Assembly: GCF_964204645.1 (NCBI RefSeq)
Contig: NC_134036.1
Location: 4,328,001-4,392,000 of the forward strand
Length of the DNA stretch: 64,000 bases
Direction of reading: 5' to 3'
Source of the DNA: Tubulanus polymorphus
Lineage: Eukaryota > Nemertea > Palaeonemertea > Tubulaniformes > Tubulanidae
The translations under genes and the position numbers were made by a program. The stretch's first letter is position 1. Each line of letters begins with the position of its first letter. Below are positions 12,961 through 26,063 of this stretch, in pieces. Below the pieces are notes generated by a model, which saw nothing but the letters and a program-made list of their open reading frames with translations, was not told the origin of the DNA and ran no database searches.

Positions 12961-13548
12961 TATATTCCACCCAGCATCGACTATGAGGGAATTCCACAGA
13001 ACCGCTCAAAGCGGTAATAATATGCACTAAAATTGCATGTGTACTGAAATTTTCAATTTTTTTTGGAAACCCCAAACTCCGCTACAAGCGCTTTCGACCA
13101 GGACGCCGGCGACGACTACAAAGTTCCCTTTTCGTATGAAATGAGCCCCCGTTTCTTCCAGCCCCTCTGTTGACGTAGCTATACGTAATTCGTTTGCAGT
13201 TTTGAACCGTTTTCGTGATAGACGGTTTTTTAAAAAGGTGCCACCTCTATATAAATCTATATATAGTAATCAAATTCGATGATGTCATAGCCGGATTTGA
13301 AGAAGCTGGCGCATCCTTTTCTAGAAGGCTCCGCCGATAGAGACGACCGTCAGACCGACCAATCATCGGGGCCGATCGATTATACTAGGCTGAAGAGAGT
13401 AATGTAGCCTCCAGCGGCACTCTCAGCGCATTACGGAGATAACCGGGTACAAAAAGATTGCGGCGACTCGTGCGAGCTCGACTACGCACTATGCTACGAC
13501 ACGAAGAGAATTGATTTCCTTTGTCTCTCTCGGCGCGGCACTCTGCTC

Positions 13549-13678
13549 CACTCTCTCTCTCTCTCTCTCTGCTCGCTAGAATATAATATCCGTGAGTTTC
13601 TTTTTAACGAATTATTATCGCGTCACGGCGATCGTTATTCGTAATGTATATTTATTAGCCGCGACTGTCAGTTCGCCG

Positions 13679-13712
<34 letters not shown>
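13549..13712. repeat. (CT)n and (GA)n tracts facing each other
   Basis: A CT run of about 22 bp (13549-13571) and a GA run of about 32 bp (13681-13712) lie 110 bp apart and are complementary, so the pair could form a hairpin. GAGA-type tracts can also be regulatory, but no gene start is seen nearby. Confidence 0.7.
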
Positions 13713-13716
<4 letters not shown>

Positions 13717-13859
13717 AAGAGAGGGCTAGGAGCGAATGACGGGCGGCGTGAGTCATCGCTAAAGATAGATCGAGCTAGCGCTCTCGGAATATACGCGCTT
13801 TGTTATCCGCGAATGTATCGCCGTGCTTAAAACGATACGTGCCCGGTATAGCTCGCTAT

Positions 13860-14335
13860 AACCGTGGCAGGAGAGGGTTCCCGGTATCGCTTGTTTAGAC
13901 TGCGAAATTTCCACCCGCGGCAAGTGAGGGAAATTGCAACAAGTCGGCGAGGCTTGCCTAAACTGTTGTAGTACATAAAATGGACCTACTGGTCTACCAG
14001 GTGCGCCACTGCACGGAGGGGCTACAATAACCCACTGTGGCAAGCGGGGATCCGCTAGGGGCGCTCAAATACAGTCAGGCATTTACCACACCCACTATGC
14101 GAGCGAGAATCCACCAGATGTCGCTAGTTTACGGTTGGCATCGTTTTTTTTTTACCAATCGCGGAAAGTAAGGATCCACCAGGTCGGCTAGTCTACTGTA
14201 TAGGGTATCCGACTACTACTGTGGCTAGAAATGTTCCGCTAGGTGCGCTAGTGTACAGAAAGCAGTCGCTAGGTTCATTTTCCAGATTTTTTTCGAACTG
14301 AGGTCTACAATCGCGGAATAATACGCACTACAAAT
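13860..14335 (+). repeat. About 60-bp repeat family built on gtggcaagcgaggatccgctag
   Basis: Six to seven diverged units (ccactgtggcaagcgggga, tccgctaggggcgct, then a 20-30 bp spacer). Single copies sit at 23805-23850, 23960-24000, 38965-39010, 43085-43145 (inverted relative) and 43600-43650. Confidence 0.7.
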
Positions 14336-14339
14336 CCAC

Positions 14340-17300
14340 GTACACCAGAATATGAACGCACGTAAAAATACAAATATGTCGGATTACCCCCATTTAAATC
14401 GGCGACGGTCTGATGATGGATCACTATTTTTTTATTAATAGTTTTTATTTATTGAATATAGTCTCGCCATAACCATACATCTGTCTACGTGTATAGATAC
14501 ACAAACAGATATACGCGCATATCTATACGCGTTACGAAATTTCGGAATAAATTTGCATATAATTACCGCGGGAATTGATGCGAATTCGACGAGTCGTAGA
14601 ATAGTATATGCTTTTTGTAAGTGCTTACCAGCCTAAGTAAAACCCACCCCCACTCCGGGAAAAATGTTCGTCAGAATGTTCGAAACTTGGTTAATTCGAT
14701 AATCATCGATTTACCTATGTATATATGAAAATGTTAATGAAATCATTTCCATAAATTTGTTTGTTCAGCCTTTGACGTAAAACTAGTGAGCGTCCACATG
14801 GGTCTGTTGGTTCAGCGTTTTTTCTATAGTGTTGGAAATGACAAAACGAGTTTCGTTTCAAAAAACAAATTGCGTAATAAAACAGTTCGATGACATTATA
14901 ACGCTCGCAATGAGCACGAATGTAATGAGGCTATGGGTGTTGGTAGGCTCGGGCCGACCGCTTAAAGCTCGGTTTGGGGGTCTAACCGCCAGCTGCCAGT
15001 TGTTAGAAATGAGTTAGGGTTAGCTCGGAATTGTGACAAGTTCGTTAGCTTGTTTTAATTAGCCTTGAAACTCCGGAGCCGAGTTTATAGACTGGTATAT
15101 TATCTTAACACCATACTTCGAAATATAGCTGGATAACGAGCTTTAACAATAGTTTGGATTCCAATTTTACAAATACATATATACATATTCTGAAATATCG
15201 AAAATAATTGGCGCGTATGGGTAGGTATATATTAAATTCGCGTCGTAACATTTATCTTCGCGCTTTGAAGTCGAATTTTGTTTCGGGCTACATCGGGTTT
15301 CTTTGTGAAATCGGAACCCTTGTTTAGCTGGCTTTAAACCCCGGTCGGAGTCGCCGCCGCCGGCTGTGATGTGTAATATATATATATAGTTCGCCGGTAC
15401 CGCCTCGAGTCGTAGATACACGAATACTATACTTGTGATATTGTGTAACTTGATGTTTCGTGTCCGAGCCCGGGAGGAACGCCGCCGCCACCGAAGGATA
15501 CGCGCTCGTGTCATCAAGAACATCCAGAAAAATATGGTCGGCCTTCGCGAAAAGTTAAAAACATGATGAACCTAGTGATAAACCTTAGAACCTAGTTGAT
15601 ATACTTAGCTTTAGAGAACCTCCCCAGGATAAATAAAGGGCTACCCCGGAACTTGTTCCCCGTCGATTCGTAAAACTGACACGGCCTTCTGTCGATAGAG
15701 AAGGCCGCCTCCGCAATCCCGGGAAGCTTCGCCGAGAAGTAGATGTCCGCAATCGTAAATCATACCGAGTGACATTATCAAGTTGTTAATCTTTAGGAAA
15801 GCTGGCTGCTTTCGTGCATCAGGAACACTTCCAGAAAATATGGCCGCCCCCAAGAAATTCCCCCAAGATATATGACATCATCATCAGTGACGTAATTGAT
15901 GTTGCCTTACACGTATCTATGTCCCTGTTTTTGTGACGGTTTCGAAATCGAAGTGCCAACTTAACAGAAACAGTTACGAATGCTATAATTGCAAAAATGA
16001 CATTCGATGTCGCTGATGAAAGGTCAAGGAGCGCGACGTCATCAGTTAAAGATCACAGCAGCGGTACAAATCCTTAATATATAGAATAACGGTGATCGAT
16101 ATATCTGTTATATTAAAATATAGCATTTATCTACAAATCATTGATACAAAATTATGTGAGTGTTAATATAGAACTTGTATATCGATATGGATAAGTGCGT
16201 TTGTATACGAAAAAAGAACACTCGCTATTTTATCGAGTTATTCCGCCAATAAGGCCGCTTATACTTAGCAATCGTTAAGTCTGTGAAGGTCTTTTTTGCT
16301 GCTTTAAAACCCCATTATATATCTAAATTTGAAACTAAAATTTCTATTACAAATCGTCCATCTTCTGACCATCGTCAGGTGTGGAGAAATGCATTAAATC
16401 AGTGGTCTTGTATATAGGGAGGAGAACAAATCAATTGCGTATCAAAATTTCTGTGCGATGAGGCAAATAGCGAATTACGGGGGACATAATTGAACTACCT
16501 CGAAAGAAGAGGCATAAACATGATGAAAACGATTATCTAAAAACGATTATTTGAATATTCATTTCAATAGCGCGCGATGTTAGTCAGCGATGGTCTCTAC
16601 GGAGAGGAGTGCGAAACGTCGCGTATTTCAATTTTCGATTTAATGAATCCGTTTTTAATCCTTTAGGTTAAAATCGATGACTTATTTCTCATGATCCCGA
16701 TAGAATTTTTAATCAGTTTATTTCTATTGCTATAAAAAGTAACGGAGATATAGGCGGCCAGTCGGGTCAACCTTAAAGCTCAATAGAAATGGGAAAAGAG
16801 GCAGAAATTGTTTTCAGGTTTGAATTTGTTTATAGAGTTGGTTTCAATCTATCATCATCTCTACTCCCCACGTCCGAGTCGGCGTGGCTATTCTACCGAG
16901 ACTTATCCGATTAATTTTCGTTGCACAACTCAAATAGCAGTATAATATAGTCTCTCCCGGAGAGCTAGTAGTACGTGTATATATAAACAAGCATCTTCGA
17001 TTTCGAATTCGCATCGTCGTTATTAATAAGCGTCGTATAGACGAGCTAGCGCGGCGTGTACATACGCAAATATATTCGTCGTCGTCGTATTATTAAGCGC
17101 ATGAAATCGAATTACATCCGAATCTATCAATCCGTATCTATCCGCCTAACTAACGACTAATACGCCGGATCGTCGGCGCGTAACGCGAGGTCAACCCGGC
17201 TCCAACACTGCCTCGGGTCATCATCTATAGAGACGCGGGAGGATCCGATCCGGGATGAAACTGGAAGCGGGATTTATTATCTATGGGGAGAGAACGTCGT

Positions 17301-17470
17301 AAAAGATGCGCGCCACGGTCTGATCGGTTTGCGCTGTATTAAGGAATTGGGGTTGGTTCTGCAGTCATTAGTTTAAAGTCGAAATCATATCAGTTGATAT
17401 AATTTCAACACAATTAGAATTAAGATTTAAGGGTATATGTCCACGAAGGTTGTTGACTTTAAATGGAAAA
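14340..17470. other. Non-coding, no gene recognised
   Basis: AT-rich with scattered CpG. A direct repeat, catccagaaaaatatggtcg (about 15519) and cttccagaaaatatggccgc (about 15827), 300 bp apart. Near 16365 the string atcttctgaccatcgtcagg is, on the minus strand, a further decayed relative of the CTGATGAT box. No convincing exon. Confidence 0.45.
16585..16620 (+). ncRNA. Degenerate hammerhead-like motif
   Basis: CAGCGAT, a short TCTC/GAGA stem around TACG, then a spacer and GCGAAACGTCGC. The end matches the GAAACGTCGC of copy 1, but the first box and stem are damaged. Confidence 0.22.
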
Positions 17471-17472
17471 TC

Positions 17473-17975
17473 GGTGTTTAAACATCCTTGTACATGGGCC
17501 AGTTACAGGAAGGTTGTTTGATATTAGTCAGTGTTTAAATACCGCGGTACAAGGGACAGTGACTGAAAGGTTGTTGTTTAACATAAACCAGTGTCTGAAT
17601 ACTGCGGTACAGGGGTCAGTTACTGAAAGATTGTTTAATGTAAACCAATGTTTGAATACTGCGGTACAGGGGTCAGTTACTGAAAGGTTGTTTAACAAAA
17701 ACCAGTGTTTGAATACCGCGGTACAGGGGTCAGTTACTGAAAGGTTGTTAAATGTAAACCAGTGTTTGAATACTGCGGTACAGGGGTCAGTTACTGAAAG
17801 GTTGTTTAATGTAAACCAGTGTTTGAATACTGCGGTACAGGGGTCAGTTACTGAAAGGTTGTTTAACAAAAACCAGTGTTTGAATACTGCTGTACAGGGG
17901 TCAGTTACTCAAAGGTTGTTTAATGTAAACCAGTGTTTAAATACCGCGGTACAGGGGTCAGTTGCTGAAAGTTAA
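17473..17975 (+). repeat. 57-bp tandem array, locus 1
   Basis: About nine copies of a 57-bp unit containing the palindrome taccgcggta (SacII site inside), then caggggtcagttactgaaag and gttgtttaatgtaaacc. Some copies read aacaaaaacc in place of aatgtaaacc, and these variants recur at intervals, a hint of higher-order structure. Since 57 is three times 19, a 170-codon frame runs through on the plus strand and 113 codons on the minus strand; I do not read this as a gene. Confidence 0.93.
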
Positions 17976-19334
17976 TTTCAACGTCAAATAACATTTCAAA
18001 TCCCGAAAGGATTATACAATACTTCGAATACAGATGCAGCTTATGTTACGGCTGATGTGTAATAGTGACTGGTGACGATAATTCCTGTGTCACGTTATTC
18101 TTCAGACTCAGTGATTCAAAGCTCGTCGGTATAGCGATATCATACGGCGTCGATCGATAACGACACACAAAGGCTGTTATATCCATCATAACACGACGGC
18201 GACTGCATCCGCAGCGGCAGCGGCAGCAGCAGCAGCATCACCGTCACCAGCCTCCCGAGCGTAACGAAGCCGTCGTATCTCATAGTAGACGATGCCTAAT
18301 AGACATCGACGCCGCGGCATAAGCAGTATCAGCAGCAGCCTCAGTGTAGCAGCGGCCACAAGATACGCCGTTCAGATCCGACGTCGTCATAAACGCCTCT
18401 TCCAACTACCGGACGTATCTATCCGGCCCGTCGGGACCTGCTCTGCCGGCGCGGGGTTTAAAATCCGGGACCCGATTCCACAGTTGCCGGCGTTAAGAGG
18501 TTAAGCGCGCTGGCTGCCCGCGGGGACTGTCGCCGCGGCGCTGGCGCCGTGGTTGGATTTCCGAAACGGATCGATTCGATCGAGATCGCCGGACCCATCG
18601 TTAGCCAGTTCTGTTCTGTATTCGGTCGAAACCGAATTCATGATATCGCGGGGATTAAGCAATGACGTATTACGTCAATGTACATGATATTCTTACATAA
18701 TGTACATACCGCTATAATAGATACACAAGAAAATGGGAAAGAAATTTCCCGATGTCTTAGGTTTGAACAGACATATAGCCACGATCACACTGCGACGGTT
18801 TAACCAGGGTCAAATATTGGCCCGCAATACACCCAAGTCGAATTTGGTGCTGGCTCAATTGAGCCAATTTCAGAACCAAAAAGTATTCACAGGCAATGGT
18901 TTGACCCGTGTTGAAATTTGGCACAGGCCTGATCCGGAGTTTGGCCCAATGAAATTCGGCTGCTATTCCTACAAAATCTCGTCGGTGTCAAAAACACTTC
19001 GTGACATCGCGCGACTTATGACATCATTTCCATTATCGCCAGGAACGGATATACAGGGACGAACTGCGATAGAATATTGGGCGACTCGGTGCAATGTTTA
19101 CGACCCCGAAGCTCTACCGAGTCGAGCCATATATACGCGCCACGCGATAGAATCTATTACGACCGCGAGTGCATTTTGATGTCTCCTCCAAATCAACCAA
19201 AATGTACCCGGCCGAATTAACCGACGCGGATTGATGATAAATGATATCGAAGATAATAGAAAAAAAAATCGCATACAGATGAACTACGAGCTTTATGAAA
19301 TGGAGACAGATATATGACAAAGTTACGACGAATA

Positions 19335-19585
19335 GCCAACAGGAAAGTTGTTTTAACACCCTCAACCCGCTAAGCGCCACGCCGGGTATTATACGCGGGT
19401 TCGATGTTTCTTTTTCCCAATGGGGGAGAGACCAGAGAAGAACCTTCGACCAAGAAACTCTGTCGCCACCGGGGTTTGAACCCATAAACCCTGGATTGAC
19501 GAAAGACCAGTGACTAGGAAAGTGGCGTTAGTTAACAGTTTATGAGACAGGTTTCACAAGTAACCTTGTCGCTTGCCTTTACAAC
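19335..19585 (-). mobile_element. tRNA-derived SINE
   Basis: On the minus strand a B box (gggttcaaaccccgg at about 19470) sits about 40 bp after cactggtctttcgtcaatcc. It is followed by a SINE-like body (ggtctctcccccattggg, cgcttagcgggttgagggtg) and a tail ttaaaacaactttcc. The layout is tRNA-like head, unrelated body, AT-rich tail. The boundaries are approximate. Confidence 0.45.
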
Positions 19586-20140
19586 GCCGTTTTTGCACGC
19601 CTAATCAGTTTTGAAAATCACCCATAGGTCAAATTATTTATATTCACATATTCTTTCCTATTCGTGTACGGTGCAGGTGACGATACTATGCCCGCAGCCA
19701 CCTGACCTATATTCCGGTGTTCCGGCGACCTAGCGCGCATACACACAGAAGACCGGAATAATGATACGGCGAAAACACTTTACCAAACAACGACGCATCG
19801 CACAAAGAGGTTGCGTGAAAGAGGCACAGATGGGCTCGTTGGTTGGTGTCTATAGGCGCTTAAATACTCTCACATCTGCCCGGGTATTAATATTATCGTC
19901 ATTACATACAGCACGAAGCTATGAATGAACGCGATATTTCCGCGTGTCATTGTACAACGAAGTCCTATTAAAGTATGTATAAGTAAGAATGAATTTTGGA
20001 AGGAAAATTTAAAACTCAAGCTCATATATACATTATGCCGATATCCCCTATATCTTGAACAAATTTAATTAACCTTCAAAGTAAATGATCGTTTTTATAG
20101 TTATTCCATGGCAAACGCGTGCATTTTCCGCATTACTTAC

Positions 20141-20246
20141 CTCGATGATAGTTTAGAAAATGTTTGTCGAAATCGCGGTGTTTTTTTAACGAAGTGTTCA
20201 CCTATAACGCCCATCGTGAAAATGTGGCCGATATGCATGGCCACAG
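20141..20246 (-). CDS. Possible isolated exon, unknown protein
   Basis: On the minus strand a T-rich tract (ttaatttctttaatttttc) leads to catag and an open 106-bp segment. That segment reads VAMHIGHIFTMGVIGEHFVK then KTPRFRQTFSKLSS, ending at a consensus gtaagt donor. It would enter needing one base and leave after two bases of a codon. I do not recognise the peptide. An open frame of this length is not rare by chance, so the evidence is mainly the pair of good splice sites. It lies on the same strand as the CELF gene, inside its presumed intron, which makes an alternative or cryptic exon, or an unrelated nested gene, possible. Confidence 0.22.
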
Positions 20247-20284
20247 CTATGGGCGTATGGACCAAGAAAAATTAAAGAAATTAA

Positions 20285-20597
20285 GATTTAAGTCCGAGTT
20301 AACTCCTCGCAAAATGAACTAATTCGGAGTTAACACTAACTAATAACTGCGGAACTGGGTCCTGGTGGATGTAGGTACAAAATGAACTAACTTTAACTCA
20401 GAGTTAACACTAACTAATAACTGTGGAACTGGGTCCTGGTAGATGTAGGTACAAAATGAACTAACTTTAACTCAGAGTTAACACTAACTAATAACTGTTA
20501 AACTGGGTCCTGGTAGATGTAGGTACAAAATGAACTAACTTTAACTCAGAGTTAACACAAACTAATAACTGTGGAACTGGGTCCTGGTAGATGTATG
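20285..20597 (+). repeat. 74-bp tandem array
   Basis: gggtcctggtagatgta recurs at 20357, 20431, 20505 and 20579, exactly 74 bp apart, with aaaatgaactaactttaact and cagagttaacactaactaat between. The phrase ctgtggaactgggtcc ties it to the 39-bp family. Confidence 0.95.
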
Positions 20598-22874
20598 GTT
20601 TACGGTAGTTTTTAATAGAAAGTGGTTGCTATTATTAGCACGACATTACCGAGAGCCGATCGTAAAAAGCCCTCCGCATCGACGATAAAACTCGCGCGTT
20701 ACAACGCGCGGACAAAGGAAACCACGACGGTCTGGCGCGCGTGAAGAGCAGAATTACCTCTATCTAAACGCTCGTAAAACGATATACACACGTGCACCCC
20801 CGCGCGCACCCGGCCCAGAGTCAGTCGCACTAACGCCATTAGATCGGCGAAATAACGGTCATAAATTATTCAGATTTTAATTAGAATTTATCGGTAGTGA
20901 CGTGTGTGTGTGTGTGTGTGAGGCAAACGCATTAGCATCGGCCAGCGATGTGCACAGGTACAACGACGAGCCCGTCGATACGGTATACAGCATCGTTCAA
21001 AGAGAGATAGAGAGAGATAGGGAGAGTGAGGGATTTAATCTAGACCATCTCGTTTTTACTACGAGCTAGCATCATCGTCGTTTTACAATTTACATTGTTC
21101 TTAGGCCTTTCGTTTACTAAAAGATTGGGTTTAGATCATGGGCTCTAAAATAGAAGGTGGTTACATAAGGTCTGAATGTCTTAATTAGGGTGTCGATCTA
21201 AACCATGGACCCTTATTCAGACATTCTGTGGCCAAAGACGTCCATATAGATGGTATATTAAGGAAGAAAGTGATCAGGTTTGTGGAAGCCCTTGATGAAC
21301 TATCGATTTTAGTTCATCCTCGATCGCGGGCTGCATGAGACATATTATGCCCGAATATCAAAAGATGTATGTCGTTATAAAAGACGACTTGATGGCGACG
21401 CAACATCTCCTAAATAGATCCTTAACGTTTTTTCGACCGAAAGTGTCATCATAAAGATAAATCAGCTCGACCAAGGATTTGCGATCGAGGAAATTGAGGA
21501 TTCCGAGGTGAGACTTCCAACCGACAAAACTAATGATAGCACGGTGTTTTGGGGGAACTCAGGCCGCACGGAACACCGCTTACATTCCTCACGATATACA
21601 GCGGGCTCGCGGGTCGCTTTAATCAGCGGCAGGTCCCGGGCTGCTGTCTGGCGCGCGGATTACCCGTACGCGACTAGTACATACCGCAAACATACGGATC
21701 GAGAGTTAGAGAACGCGCGCGCGAGGAGAGAGAGAGAGAATGATCAATATCGGATATTGGATTTCACGACATTGACTCACATTCTAACAATAACCAACAT
21801 CCACTAGTGGCCACGAGACTCGATCGCTAATAGCATATACTTCAAATATATAAATCACTAGATGGCCATTCAATATACATCGAACACGCATTAGTGCATA
21901 CAGAATAGGTAAATACTGAACTTATCGATATGGGACGCTGAGAGACCGCATAAGCCGCGATTACACGGAGACGATTTTGGCCCGGTGTCGTAGCATCAGA
22001 TGCGTTCCGATGTCAGATGCCCCCCCTGACTATCTGGAGTAACCCTTAACTTTACCCTCAATCCTGACATCTATCGTTAGGGAGGGGCATGAATAAGTGG
22101 AGGCATTTCGACCTATGACACCGGGTCAAACTGGTCCAAACCTGACCCCAGTCAAATTTGGCCACCGTTAAGGCAGGTCTCCCACATTGCAAAAATAGTG
22201 GACTTGCTAAGTCATGGCCCTTTTCGATGCCCCTTTTTCCTTATGTAAGCTCATAGTTCATTTGAGATGTGGACATACGAAAATGTATACCCCAATATTC
22301 GCATAATTTAAGCCAAAATGGCCACCAAACCCGCCTGCCAGTTACGCAAAAAGATCTAGGGCGAAATATACGAAGGGATCGGGCAAGATAATGGTCATTC
22401 TTAAAGTAAATCGAACGTATTGGAAATCACCAGAGTTCAATGAAATATGGAACAACAAATCCGTTTTTATTTTAGGAAAACCGACCTCATCGAGAAGATG
22501 GAGCACGATGAAGGCAGCCGGGGAGCTAGCTAGCTAGCAAGCTACGACGACGACGGCGACGACGTCGTCGGAACCGAAGCGGGGTGATCAATTATACCGC
22601 GATGTCAGATACAGTTTAAGCTATGTAGATTAATCAGTGGGTTATTAATCACGGGACGCTTTTACTGATACGATTCATCATTGAGCGCCGAGCGTGCCAG
22701 TGACAATTTAAATCACGGCAACCCGCTCTGTCTCTCCCCCCCCCGCTCGATAACTGTCTTAAACTCTGCCGTACAAAGACTGGTGGGCTGCTCTTAACTT
22801 CCTTCCGTCCCCATCACTGCCTGAACCGATACCGAACCAAGGTTTCTATGGCAGCTAGGCTGAGGTGGAGCGAA

Positions 22875-23093
22875 TTAAGCATTTTCTATAGTAACAGTAA
22901 GCACTTTTAAAGATTTTCCCGTACAGCAAAGTGACAAGCATTTCTGGTCATTTCCAACCGTGGCCTTCGTGTAGTGAACCTGACAGATTGTTGACACCTT
23001 AAGGTAATTTACACTGACATAAGACATAGGCACTGCGTGTACAATTTCTGAAGAGCTTTCACAAATTTTTGCAAAAGTCAGCACTACAGGCAC
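22875..23093 (-). CDS. Possible terminal exon or small ORF, unknown protein
   Basis: The minus-strand frame from the Met at 23093 to a TAA at 22875 encodes 72 residues with an ordinary mixed composition and several cysteines (for example KICESSSEIVHAVPM and QKCLSLCCTGKSL). The frame stays open upstream to about 23112 (VFEV before the Met). There is no repeat unit in it and no low complexity, unlike most other frames here. No family is recognised and no convincing acceptor was fixed, so it may be a fossil of a mobile element or chance. Confidence 0.2.
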   Translation of the reverse strand: MPVVLTFAKICESSSEIVHAVPMSYVSVNYLKVSTICQVHYTKATVGNDQKCLSLCCTGKSLKVLTVTIENA

Positions 23094-24654
23094 TTCGAAG
23101 ACTCGCGACGAACCCTGCTCGTATATCGAAAGTCACCCGTCGAAGGAACTTATGAAACCGAACATTCCCGACACGGCGACGAAGCATTCGGAAAAGCGCA
23201 CCACGCCCGCCACGAGTGGAACGCGCTACTCTCGGCTTTTAGCACTCAGAAACCGGCGCGATACCGCCGAACAAACAACGAATGGAAAGGTAAATATACG
23301 AGGCCGAGTATGAATAATTTAGAATCAGCTCTCACCATCATCCGAGATAGCGCCGGGGTTCGATAGGAGAGCTTTTAATTATTGACGTAAAGCCAGTAGA
23401 TCGACACCTCGCGACTGAGTGAGACAGAGAGCGAGTAGGTGGGATGCGGGTACAAACGCCATCACGCTCGGGTATTTATAGATCGCCAGTCTCTTTGTGT
23501 ATACGGCTGAATCACATGCATACTTATACGTTCTGATCCGAGTAAATTGGTCGGGATCCGTGCCGTGAAAGGTATGAACGTGAGGTGATTCAGTGTTTGT
23601 AGAATATCTAATATCTAGCGACATTAGATGGCCGTACAGAAAGACCACCGGCAATGAACTGCCACTCCAATCGTTGTTGTCCAATAGTTGAAATAACAAC
23701 ACTCTAATAGTTGTTGGTCTTCATCGAAGTTTCAATTCAAGCGGTGAAACTGAAGAATTTGAAATGTTTCGCAAGTTACCCGTGATAAACCCTATAGGCC
23801 TATAACTGTGGCAAGTGAGGATCCGCTTGGCGTGCTAGCAGTTAGTCGGTCTTCATCGACGTTCGAATCTAAATCTCACGTATCTACGATGAATGTACTA
23901 TTTAAAATGTTCATTTAAAACGAGAACGCTGCCGTATGAGCGATAGACGTTTCAACTCCTCGCGGCAGGCGAGGATCCGCCAGGCGCGCTAGTAGTCGGT
24001 AGCCACTTTGGCGCGCCGTTTCTATCGAGTTAGTTTGCTTTAAGTTAATCGATTTCGGCGCTATATCGCTACGTATGATAAAACACTTGCTCAAACCCTT
24101 CTGCGACGAAATCTTTCCAACTTCGTCGTCGTGTGTAGGGTTTATACGAGTGCTATATGGATTTATTAGTTTAAACGAATAAAGCAGTTTCGTATCGCCA
24201 GACAACGAGAATATCGACAAAACGCCACGACCGACCGTATACGAACGAACGAACGAACGACAGAAAAACGTTTTCTTTGTCATTCGCCAAACGAAAGCAA
24301 TCACGGCTTTGTATGAAGAAAATGAACTAATAAAATCCACAGCGCGCGCGCACGCTCGCCGTAGAGACGAGATGGAGAGATAGAGAGAATCCCCGTCGCT
24401 GCTGATATGAAAGAAAGGGACACAGCGAACGACAGCGCGATGAGATGAGAGAGGGAGAGAGAAAAGATGATAGACCTCGTCGATGACCCGCAGCTGAGTC
24501 GCAAAACGCAGCGGCATTAGTCAATTATTTAGAAAGTATTCGCGTCCGGAACGAAATTTTAACCCATTGCGTCCGATTCGAATGTGCTGTGATATTAATG
24601 GCGTTGATGTCGTTCGGGTTTAATTAGTAACGCGGTTGTACGTTGTTTTTTTTC

Positions 24655-24980
24655 TAATTCGACTCCGGACCCAGTTCAGAAGTTGTGTATAGGTTTCCAA
24701 TTTGGCTCCTGATCAAGTTCGACGACGTTGTACGGGTTTAATTCCAAGTCGTATGGGTTTCGTGGATAGAATTCTACCAGTTTAGATCATGGATATTTAG
24801 AGTCCATGTATGAGTAGACATTGAGTCCAGTAATGCAGTTGTGTGGGTTCAATATTACTCTCCGAACTCTGAAGGTGGTGGGTTTTAATTCACGCTGGAT
24901 CCAGTTTCACAGTTGGTTTGGTTCTAATTCGACAGTGGATTTACTTCCACAGTTCTGTTGGTCTTATCTTGAAATTTGAT
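24655..24980 (-). repeat. 39-bp tandem family, locus 4
   Basis: ttctaattcgactccggacc, tgtgtgggttcaatattact and gatccagtttcacagttgg are diverged units in this orientation. A short inverted phrase, tttagatcatggatatttag, interrupts it and recurs at 21128. Confidence 0.65.
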
Positions 24981-26063
24981 TCAGTCGCTTAGCGTTGGCA
25001 GTTAACATGACCCCAGATACGAACCCCAAACGTTGGTCAAATACAAGTCTACCTCGTTGGCGTCTTAATTACTGTCACCTTTCCTTATTACAGAAAGCAT
25101 TGTAATTACTCTTACACCAGAAAATTCTATTCTACGTGATTCGATAATATTATTTCCAATCACGATTGTCCTTTCTTGCGCGGTCGAGCTAATCACCATC
25201 ATCACCAAGAGGTCCCGTTTACGAAAAAAGAATCGATTGTGTCATCCGCAGAAACTAGTAGCAATCTTAGCGCCTAACAAGGCTATTGATAACAAAGAAA
25301 ATCGTCAGAGCGTTCGAACTCAGACACCGAACAAAACCACCACCGCGGGGCCACTGACTGACATCATCTCTTCGGGCCAAAATGTGAAATTGCCTTTGAT
25401 TTTCTATCGGTGGACCAGAAGAAAGGAAAGCGACGAAGGTGATAACGAACGAAAGTCGGGACATAAAACATATACTCAATTATAGCAACGAAGAGCATAT
25501 ATCGAGGGAACGCATTAGAGCGATTCCCGAACGGCTCACGACCTCGTCCTTGAATGGATGAAATTACGAGATTAATCAGTCCACAATTACCAGAAGTAAG
25601 AACAGTAAACTAGTATAGCTATACTAGGAGCAATAATTCTGACTGTTAGAATGATGGTCTCCGAGATTTAAACAAATATATACAAAAATTAGGGCCCTGT
25701 TTTGATGAAACACCTATTAGTATAGTTGACGTTGAATGGTCTCAGTTCATTTGTTTTTTGACAAGAAAAAAAACCGCAGCAATAAATAATGATGGAAATG
25801 GTTGAAACCTATTTCTATTTGTCATACGGTTCACACAAACATATACTTATATCTAGTTGGGCAGCGCTTAGCGCTTCGAAAATCTGCTTTGATTTTCGAA
25901 AGGACGTGGACCTTTATAACGTGATTTAGTTTTTTCCGTATATTCTGTCCTATAATATATCATATGATTTAGTTTTTCAACAAAAATGTGTTTGAAATAT
26001 AAGATGTTTTAATTTTTTTAGTTATAGTATCGAAATCCACATGGATACCAGAAGCTGGTTACG

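Larger units (their letters stand above)
5430..13545. other. Non-coding, no gene recognised
   Basis: Outside the listed repeats I see CpG-rich blocks (5630-5900, 8150-8420), a (CG)n run at 7608-7622, and a segment at 9900-10530 with repeated phrases such as ttcccctgacttgatctgg, aattcccgactac and ttcctgactacg. The start of that segment matches 51195-51250 (cttgatctgccaagaatc, tcaattaacacag), so it is probably an old copy of that transposon. 12285-12375 matches 56295-56385 (actagctcgaggaaac, ttttcggacctaata, gtgggattctctt), another dispersed repeat. Confidence 0.5.
17980..26060. other. Non-coding apart from the weak exon candidates and repeats listed
   Basis: A perfect 16-bp palindrome (tggctcaattgagcca) lies at about 18850 within a plus-strand 148-codon frame (18733-19179) rich in ttggcccaa-type phrases. 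I take it for repeat-derived DNA. An inverted pair ggtttagatc / gatctaaacc spans 21128-21208. The 200-codon minus frame 23915-24517 runs through two copies of the 60-bp family and a GA-rich tract and has no domain. CpG-rich triplet blocks occur at 18190-18250 and 22540-22575. Confidence 0.45.

Noticed and set aside
17463-17975. 170-codon frame with repeats of NTAVQGSVTERLF type
   Set aside because: It is the 57-bp minisatellite read in frame. Because 57 is divisible by three, any stop-free frame stays open; the minus strand is open as well, and other loci of the same repeat contain stops or lie inverted.
18733-19179. 148-codon plus-strand frame
   Set aside because: Built on repeated ttggcccaa-like and palindromic phrases; looks like repeat DNA and has no domain.
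23915-24517. 200-codon minus-strand frame, among the longest in the window
   Set aside because: No recognisable domain; runs through copies of the dispersed 60-bp repeat and a GA-rich stretch; overlapping frames are open too.
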